NCBI GenBank assembly: GCA_035604455.1
Contig: DATNIM010000156.1
Location: forward strand, 1-45,721
Length of the DNA stretch: 45,721 nucleotides
Direction of reading: 5' to 3'
Source of the DNA: AG25 sp035604455
GTDB lineage: Bacteria > Gemmatimonadota > Gemmatimonadetes > Gemmatimonadales > GWC2-71-9
Each line of letters begins with the position of its first letter. Position 1 is the first letter of the stretch. Both the position numbers and the translations under genes were made by a program. Below, in pieces: positions 41,252 to 45,721 of this stretch. Below the pieces are notes generated by a model that searched no databases, was not told where the DNA came from, and saw only the letters and a list, made by a program, of their open reading frames with translations.

Positions 41252-42274
41252 ATGCGCGCCGCGGTCTTCGCGCTCGTTTTCACGACCGCTCTCGCCGCCC
41301 AAAACGCGACCGTTCCCGAGAACCCCACTCTCAGGCGGGCGCTCGCCGCCGCGGACAGTCTCGACTTCGGACAGGCCGTCATCCTCGCCCGCCAAGCCCT
41401 GGCCCAGCGCATGAGCGGTCCCGACCAAGCGCGCGCCTACGGGCTCCTCGGCTTCAGCTACGGGGCGACGGATTCCCAGGCGAAGGCCGTGGAAGCGTTC
41501 AAGCAAGCGATCCTGCTCGACCCAGACCACGAGCTCGATCAGAGCAAGGTGTCCCCGAAGATCACGAGCCTGTTCTATGCCGCCATGGGACAGGTTTTGG
41601 TCATCCGCAAGCTCCAGGTCGATAGCGCGCACTTCGTGGCGGGCAGGGGCGCGGTCGCGGTGCGGTTCACGATCACGACGCCCGCCCGGGTGCGGGTGCA
41701 CGCGGTCAACGGCGCCACGTCGCTGCTCGTCGACTCAGCCGTCGTCACGGGAAGTGTGGTTCGTCCCTGGTCAGCTCAGCTACCGAATGGAGACCCGGTG
41801 CCCGCGGGCACGTGGCTGATCGTGGTCGACGCGTCCTCGGGCCAGGATGCGTTCTCGGCGTCCCGCTCGGTCCGGGTGTCGTACGGCGCCGTCGATACGA
41901 TGCCCCATCTGACGTCGCTGCCCGGCTATCAGGAGCTCCCGGAGACCGCGCTCCCGCCGCGGTCCTGGCGCCCCATGGGCATCGCGTTTCTTTCGACCAC
42001 GGCCGCCGTGGCCGGCGCCTTCGCGCTGAACAACGGGAGTCTCGGCTCTCCGCCCTCCCGAGAGCTCATCGGTGTGGGCGCCGCGACGCTCGTCGCGGGC
42101 CTCGTCATGACTTTGAGACACCCAACGCCCCAACCCGCACCCGCGAACATCCTCTACAATCGGCTCTTGCGAGAGCAGCTCGAACGACGGAACAGCGACA
42201 TCGCGACTGAAAACGCAAAAGCCCGTCACGAGGTGGCCCTCACCATCGTGGCACTACCAGAGGGCACTCGGTGA
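41252..42274 (+). CDS. Exported TPR protein with Ig-like region and membrane helices
   Basis: A 340-residue protein of unknown family. It has a signal peptide (MRAAVFALVFTTALAAQ), a TPR-like helical region (ARAYGLLGFSYGATDSQAKAVEAFKQAILLDPDH), a beta-rich middle resembling a FlgD-like Ig fold (VRFTITTPARVRVHAVNGAT; NGDPVPAGTWLIVVDA), two hydrophobic helices (about 236-285), and a charged helical tail (LLREQLERRNSDIATENAK). GTG 41237, overlapping the kinase stop, is an alternative start. It sits between the kinase and a barrel-like protein with overlapping ends, so the three probably work together in the envelope. Confidence 0.75.
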   Translation: MRAAVFALVFTTALAAQNATVPENPTLRRALAAADSLDFGQAVILARQALAQRMSGPDQARAYGLLGFSYGATDSQAKAVEAFKQAILLDPDHELDQSKVSPKITSLFYAAMGQVLVIRKLQVDSAHFVAGRGAVAVRFTITTPARVRVHAVNGATSLLVDSAVVTGSVVRPWSAQLPNGDPVPAGTWLIVVDASSGQDAFSASRSVRVSYGAVDTMPHLTSLPGYQELPETALPPRSWRPMGIAFLSTTAAVAGAFALNNGSLGSPPSRELIGVGAATLVAGLVMTLRHPTPQPAPANILYNRLLREQLERRNSDIATENAKARHEVALTIVALPEGTR

Positions 42275-42909
42275 GGGCGGGTCTTTCGCTCGTCCTGCTT
42301 TTCGTGGGCGGGCGGGCTTTGGCTCAGTCCGGGTTCGTCGGTCCGGTCGGGATCTTTTCCGAGTACCGCGAGGCGTCCTCGAGCCTGCGCTACACGGGGA
42401 TTGGTCCGGGGGCTCTTGGCGAGATCGAGTTCCATCGCGTTCGCGCCGAGGCGGTGGCGTCGGTCATTCAGATGAGCCCGGACCAGGGCAGCGGGGCCAC
42501 GACGGGGTTCCAAGCGACCGAAGTGGACGCCTGGGCCGGCGTCGACGCCCTGCCCTATCTCACGGTCGAGGCGGGGATCGCCTCACGCTCCCCGAGCATC
42601 GCCTTCACGGCCCAGTCGTTCGGCGCCGTGCGGGCCGGCCTCTTGGCGCACTTCCTCTTGGGCCCTGCCGTGACCGTCTCGCTGCGTGGGGACTACCTGG
42701 CCGCGGCCGAGTTCTCTGGGGGAGGATCCGCCCCGTTTTCGCTCGAAATCGGCCTGGGCTTGGGCGTACAGCTCGCGCGGCATTTCCGGGCCACAGCGGC
42801 CTACACCTTCCAGCGCCTCGACCGCCGTACGTCGCCAGCCGGCGGCCCGACGGCTAGTGTCCCAATCGAGCAGGCGCAGGCGCAATTGGGCATCTCGGTC
42901 GGCCGCTAG
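42271..42909 (+). CDS. Small outer-membrane beta-barrel-like protein
   Basis: A 212-residue exported protein. The signal peptide MRAGLSLVLLFVGGRALAQ is followed by alternating hydrophobic/polar strands (VEAGIASRSPSIAFTA; VRAGLLAHFLLGPAVTVSLR; FSLEIGLGLGVQLARHFR) that end in QAQLGISVGR, as in small outer-membrane barrels. No family is recognised. The GTG overlaps the upstream stop (GTGA), so it belongs to the kinase operon. The operon ends here, and the next promoter starts 26 bases later. Confidence 0.65.
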   Translation: MRAGLSLVLLFVGGRALAQSGFVGPVGIFSEYREASSSLRYTGIGPGALGEIEFHRVRAEAVASVIQMSPDQGSGATTGFQATEVDAWAGVDALPYLTVEAGIASRSPSIAFTAQSFGAVRAGLLAHFLLGPAVTVSLRGDYLAAAEFSGGGSAPFSLEIGLGLGVQLARHFRATAAYTFQRLDRRTSPAGGPTASVPIEQAQAQLGISVGR

Positions 42910-42934
42910 CTCCCACCACGCGCCTCAAGAGCCG

Positions 42935-42963
42935 TTGTCAAATCCAAACAGTTGTTTTATACA
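42935..42963 (+). promoter_or_regulatory. Sigma-70-like promoter of the efflux operon
   Basis: TTGTCA (42935-42940) and TATACA (42958-42963) are separated by 17 bases, matching TTGACA and TATAAT at five and four positions. The local sequence is AT-rich against the GC-rich background. The transcript start would be near 42970, about 24 bases before the ATG of the HlyD gene. Confidence 0.7.
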
Positions 42964-42971
42964 TCTGTTTG
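42945..42971. promoter_or_regulatory. Operator-like inverted repeat over the efflux promoter
   Basis: CAAACAG (42945-42951) and CTGTTTG (42965-42971) form a perfect 7-bp dyad with a 13-base spacer, centred on the first base of the -10 element. Flanks AAATC and ATTT extend the symmetry imperfectly. Size and position suit a TetR- or MarR-type repressor that blocks RNA polymerase; the regulator gene is not in the window. Confidence 0.6.
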
Positions 42972-42993
42972 ATTTCACTGATATGGTGAGACG

Positions 42994-43950
42994 ATGGATC
43001 GGAGACAAATCACCCTCGTGGCCGGGCTCGGCGGCGCTGCCCTGATCGCCGCCGTGGTGTACGGCGCGCGGCGGCACTCAGCGGCCCTCGTGTTGAGCGG
43101 GGTCGTGACAACGAACGACGTCATCGTGTCGCCGGTCGTCGAGGGGCGCTTGAGTCAGTTGCTCGTGCACGAGGGCGATTCTGTGAGTGCCAACGAGCTG
43201 CTCGCGGTGCTGGCGCCGGGCGAGCTCGCCGCTGACCGGACGTATTTCGCCCAAAGCGCGGCCGGGCTCTCCGAGCGCGTGCAGGCGGCCGAGGCCGACC
43301 TGGTCGCCGCCGTCGCACAGGACAGCGAGGCGCAGGCGAACCTCGCCAACGCCCAGACGATGCTCGCGCGCGACAGCGTCCTCTTCCGGCAGAGCATCCT
43401 CCCCACGCAAGGGTTTGAGGCCGCGCAAACGGCGTATGCGGTGGCCAAAGCGCGAATCGATGCCGCCTCGACGGAAGTCGCGGCGAAGCGAAGTGCCTTG
43501 GTCGCCGTTGGGGACGAGCAAGCGGCCGCCGCCGCCCAGACCACCCGGGCGGATGTGCGTCTCGGGTACACGGAGATCCGCTCCCCCATCTCGGGCATCG
43601 TCGACGTCCTTGCCGCGCGGGCCGGCGAAGTCTTGAGTCCCGGACAGGCGATCCTCACCCTCGTCGACCCGGACGACCTCTGGGTGCGTACGGACATCGA
43701 AGAGACCTATATCGGCCGGATTCGCCGCGGAGACACGCTCACCGTGCGGCTCCCGGACGGCGAGGAGCGCACGGGCACGGTGTTCTATCGCGGCGTCGAC
43801 GCCGACTTCGCGACCCAGCGGGACGTGAGCAGGACGAAGCGCGACATCAAGACCTTCGAGATCCGCCTGCGCGTGAACAACGCGGATCGCAGGCTCGCCC
43901 TCGGCATGACGGCATCGGTTCTCCTCCCCCCTCTCCGCCACGGCTCGTGA
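42994..43950 (+). CDS. HlyD-family membrane fusion protein
   Basis: A 318-residue periplasmic adaptor of an efflux system. One N-terminal membrane helix (about 7-24, LVAGLGGAALIAAVVYGA) is followed by a split biotinyl-lipoyl domain (VSPVVEGRLSQLLVHEGDSV; then IRSPISGIVDVLAARAGEVL), a coiled-coil hairpin between them rich in Ala/Glu (residues about 75-180), and a beta-barrel (DDLWVRTDIEETYIGRIRRGD). It resembles YhiI/YbhG-like adaptors. The stop overlaps the GTG of the ATPase gene, and a regulated promoter lies upstream. Confidence 0.92.
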   Translation: MDRRQITLVAGLGGAALIAAVVYGARRHSAALVLSGVVTTNDVIVSPVVEGRLSQLLVHEGDSVSANELLAVLAPGELAADRTYFAQSAAGLSERVQAAEADLVAAVAQDSEAQANLANAQTMLARDSVLFRQSILPTQGFEAAQTAYAVAKARIDAASTEVAAKRSALVAVGDEQAAAAAQTTRADVRLGYTEIRSPISGIVDVLAARAGEVLSPGQAILTLVDPDDLWVRTDIEETYIGRIRRGDTLTVRLPDGEERTGTVFYRGVDADFATQRDVSRTKRDIKTFEIRLRVNNADRRLALGMTASVLLPPLRHGS

Positions 43951-44936
43951 GCGCCGTCGAGGTTCAGCACGTCACGAAGCGGTTCGGCAACTTCACGGCC
44001 GTGGACGACGTCTCGTTCGCGGTCGAGCGGGGCGAGGTGTTCGGGCTCCTCGGGCCGAACGGCGCCGGCAAATCGACCCTCATCCGCATCCTCACCACCC
44101 TCATGAAGCCCACCTCGGGGACCGCGATCGTGGACGGCGCGGACGTCGTCCAGAATCCGGATGCGGTGCGGCGGTCGATCGGCGTGATCCCCCAGGCCAT
44201 GACGACGGATCTCGAGCTCAGTCCAGTCGAGAATTTGCTCATCTTCGCCAAGCTCTACGGCGTGCCGTCCCAGCGGAGGCGAACGCTGATCGGAGAGCTG
44301 CTCGCAGCGGTGGAGCTGTCTCAGTGGGCGGATAAGCCGGTGAAGTTCCTCTCGGGCGGCATGCGCCGCCGGGTGGAGATCGCGCGCGGGCTCGTCCATG
44401 AGCCCCGGATCCTCGTGCTCGATGAGCCGACGACCGGCCTCGATCCGGTCTCGCGGACCGCGGTTTGGGAGATGCTGCGCCGGATCAAGGGCGAGCGCGA
44501 CCTGACGATCGTCCTCACCACCCACTACATGGACGAAGCGGACAGGCTCTGCGCGCGGATTGCGATCGTCGACCACGGCCACCTGATCGCACTCGACTCC
44601 CCGCTCCACCTGAAAGCGGCCATCGCCGGCCAGAGCTCACTCGAGACGAGCTTCGAAGGCGCACCCACAGACTGGCGGGACCGGCTCACTCGCCTCCCGG
44701 GCGTCGATAGCGTAACGGGCGAAGGGCAGGTCCTGAGACTCGTATCGAATGACGGCCCCGCGACAACCGCTGCCCTGCTGCGAGCGGCAGACGAGGCGGG
44801 GGTCACGGTGCAATCTCTCACGGTCCAGAGCACGACGCTCGATGACGTGTTCGTTCATTACACGGGCCACGAGCTGCGCGATGCCCTGCAGGCCCCCCCA
44901 GTGACCGACCGGACCGGGTTCGTGCGGCGAGGCTAG
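43947..44936 (+). CDS. ABC transporter ATP-binding protein (DrrA/YbhF type)
   Basis: The 329-residue ATPase of the efflux system. Walker A LLGPNGAGKST, signature FLSGGMRRRVEIARGL, Walker B ILVLDEPTTGLDP and H-loop TTHYMDEADRL are intact. A C-terminal DUF4162-like domain (about 235-310, ending VQSTTLDDVFVHYTG) is typical of drug and antibiotic exporters of the DrrA type. The GTG overlaps the HlyD stop. The ABC-2 permease gene follows after 7 bases. Confidence 0.95.
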   Translation: MSAVEVQHVTKRFGNFTAVDDVSFAVERGEVFGLLGPNGAGKSTLIRILTTLMKPTSGTAIVDGADVVQNPDAVRRSIGVIPQAMTTDLELSPVENLLIFAKLYGVPSQRRRTLIGELLAAVELSQWADKPVKFLSGGMRRRVEIARGLVHEPRILVLDEPTTGLDPVSRTAVWEMLRRIKGERDLTIVLTTHYMDEADRLCARIAIVDHGHLIALDSPLHLKAAIAGQSSLETSFEGAPTDWRDRLTRLPGVDSVTGEGQVLRLVSNDGPATTAALLRAADEAGVTVQSLTVQSTTLDDVFVHYTGHELRDALQAPPVTDRTGFVRRG

Positions 44937-44943
44937 GGCGTCC

Positions 44944-45721
44944 ATGGAACGGGTCTGGGCGATCGTCGAACGCGACCTGCGGCGGTTCCGGAGGAGCCCG
45001 ACGCTCATCATGGTGTCGCTCATCATGCCGCTCGTGCAGCTCGTGGTGCTCGGTTACGCGTTCGGGGGCAAGGTCAGGCACCTGAAAGTGGGCCTCGTGG
45101 ACCAGGACGGCAGCGTCCCCGCCCTCAATTTGCGCGAGCTGTCGAACGCCATCGCGGCGAACGCCCAGACGTTCGAACTCGTGCCGTACGACGACCAGAA
45201 CGCGGCGGTCTCGGCCCTGCGGAACGGCCGCCTGAACGGCGTGCTCACCATTCCGCCGGGATTCTCGCGGCGGATGCTCGCCGGGGAAGACCCTCAGGTC
45301 GCCCTGATCGAGGACAACACGGACAACTTCGTCGCAAGCACGCTTGGCGCGACCTTCACGAGCGAGCTCTCGGCCTACGCGCGTCCACGGTCGGGCTCGG
45401 AACGCATGGCCACGGTCCCGACGCTCGAGGTGGTCGAGATCTATCCCTACGTGCCCTACATCCAGTATCTGCTCCCAGGCTCGATCGTGATGTCGATCTT
45501 CATGATGGTCATGATCGGCGGCGGCATCATCTTCATCGACGACAAGTCCCGCGGGCTGCACGAGGGGTACCTCGTCACGCCCATCACCAAGCTGGAGCTG
45601 GTGATGGGCTTCACGATCTCGGGGGCGATCAAGGCGGTGCTCGCGGCGTCGGTGGTCGTGACGATCGGGTCGGTGATCGCCGGTGTGCCCGACGCGTTCG
45701 AGCCGCTGCGGCTGATGCGGC
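44944..45721 (+). CDS. ABC-2 type permease (3' end beyond window)
   Basis: The open frame from ATG 44944 runs off the window after 259 codons. It reads MERVWAIVERDLRRFRRSP, a short cytoplasmic start, then a first helix (LIMVSLIMPLVQLVVLGYAF), a large periplasmic loop of about 140 residues (LKVGLVDQDGS; VLTIPPGFSRRML; LIEDNTDNF), and more helices from YIQYLLPGSIVMSIFMMVMI onward. This is the YhhJ/YbhR-like ABC-2 layout. A second permease may follow, as in ybhFSR operons. With the adaptor and ATPase it forms an efflux pump of unknown substrate. Confidence 0.92.
   Translation, partial: MERVWAIVERDLRRFRRSPTLIMVSLIMPLVQLVVLGYAFGGKVRHLKVGLVDQDGSVPALNLRELSNAIAANAQTFELVPYDDQNAAVSALRNGRLNGVLTIPPGFSRRMLAGEDPQVALIEDNTDNFVASTLGATFTSELSAYARPRSGSERMATVPTLEVVEIYPYVPYIQYLLPGSIVMSIFMMVMIGGGIIFIDDKSRGLHEGYLVTPITKLELVMGFTISGAIKAVLAASVVVTIGSVIAGVPDAFEPLRLMR

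Noticed and set aside
1..45721. CRISPR arrays, insertion sequences, prophage genes, tRNA or rRNA
   Set aside because: No regularly spaced repeats, transposase or integrase motifs, cloverleaf-like sequences or rRNA-like stretches were seen on reading through the window.

Overview
The window is a very GC-rich bacterial chromosome segment with densely packed genes, many overlapping by a stop/start pair (GTGA, TGATG, TTGA, ATGA). It begins inside queC and ends inside an ABC-2 permease gene. The gene style points to Gemmatimonadota or a close relative: a GWxTD lipoprotein, Ig-like (BIG2) lipoproteins, Ser/Thr kinases that open with a 'xxDLxxAL...YRVER' N-terminus, a PEGA-tailed kinase, and a DksA-like protein of the 'GEPISFERLDIIPWA' type. 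This placement is inferred from gene families; no rRNA or tRNA is present to test it.

Layout. (1) 1-2076: queC-queE (queuosine precursor synthesis) and a PlsC-type acyltransferase. (2) 2077-8388: a DedA-PAP2 fusion whose phosphatase half looks dead, a kinase-like protein with altered catalytic motifs, a TonB-like protein, an aldo/keto reductase, a GWxTD lipoprotein, a small c-type cytochrome and a small membrane protein. (3) 8413-13260: a tandem universal stress protein, a two-CBS protein, a zinc/manganese-type ABC permease and ATPase without a binding protein, a BIG2 lipoprotein, an M23 peptidase and a cysteine-free DksA/TraR-like protein. (4) 13527-24550: a six-gene operon of alpha-glucan phosphorylase, glycogen synthase, three different GH57 enzymes and, translationally coupled at the end, an archaeal-type ATP-dependent DNA ligase. 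(5) 24627-32279: DUF169 and DUF4404 proteins, a second tandem universal stress protein, acetate kinase-phosphoketolase, and a GH15 glucoamylase-like enzyme. (6) 32438-37473: RmuC, a MASE1-GGDEF diguanylate cyclase, a sigma-region-2-only protein overlapping a zinc-ribbon protein, a Cys-rich YkgJ/DUF3109-like protein and a three-BON protein. (7) 37474-37798: an intergenic stretch with a strikingly AT-rich core. (8) 37799-42909: a large BIG2/TIG/PPC-like secreted protein, then a zinc-ribbon/kinase/PEGA protein with a TPR-containing membrane protein and a small beta-barrel-like protein. (9) 42994-end: a HlyD/DrrA/ABC-2 efflux operon with a clear promoter overlapped by an inverted repeat.

How it may work together: regions 3-5 read as a carbon-storage and energy-stress island. 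The glycogen enzymes build and break alpha-glucan, GH15 releases glucose, phosphoketolase plus acetate kinase turns sugar phosphates into acetate and ATP, and the USP, CBS and DUF proteins are typical companions in low-oxygen or stationary-phase regulons of other bacteria. That functional link is inference from gene content.

The observations I consider most worth checking are the kinase-PEGA/TPR/barrel unit, the DNA ligase in the glycogen operon, the region-2-only sigma-like gene overlapping a zinc-ribbon gene, the degenerate PAP2 half, the cysteine-free DksA homologue and the AT-rich island. I saw no CRISPR array, insertion sequence, prophage, rRNA or tRNA.
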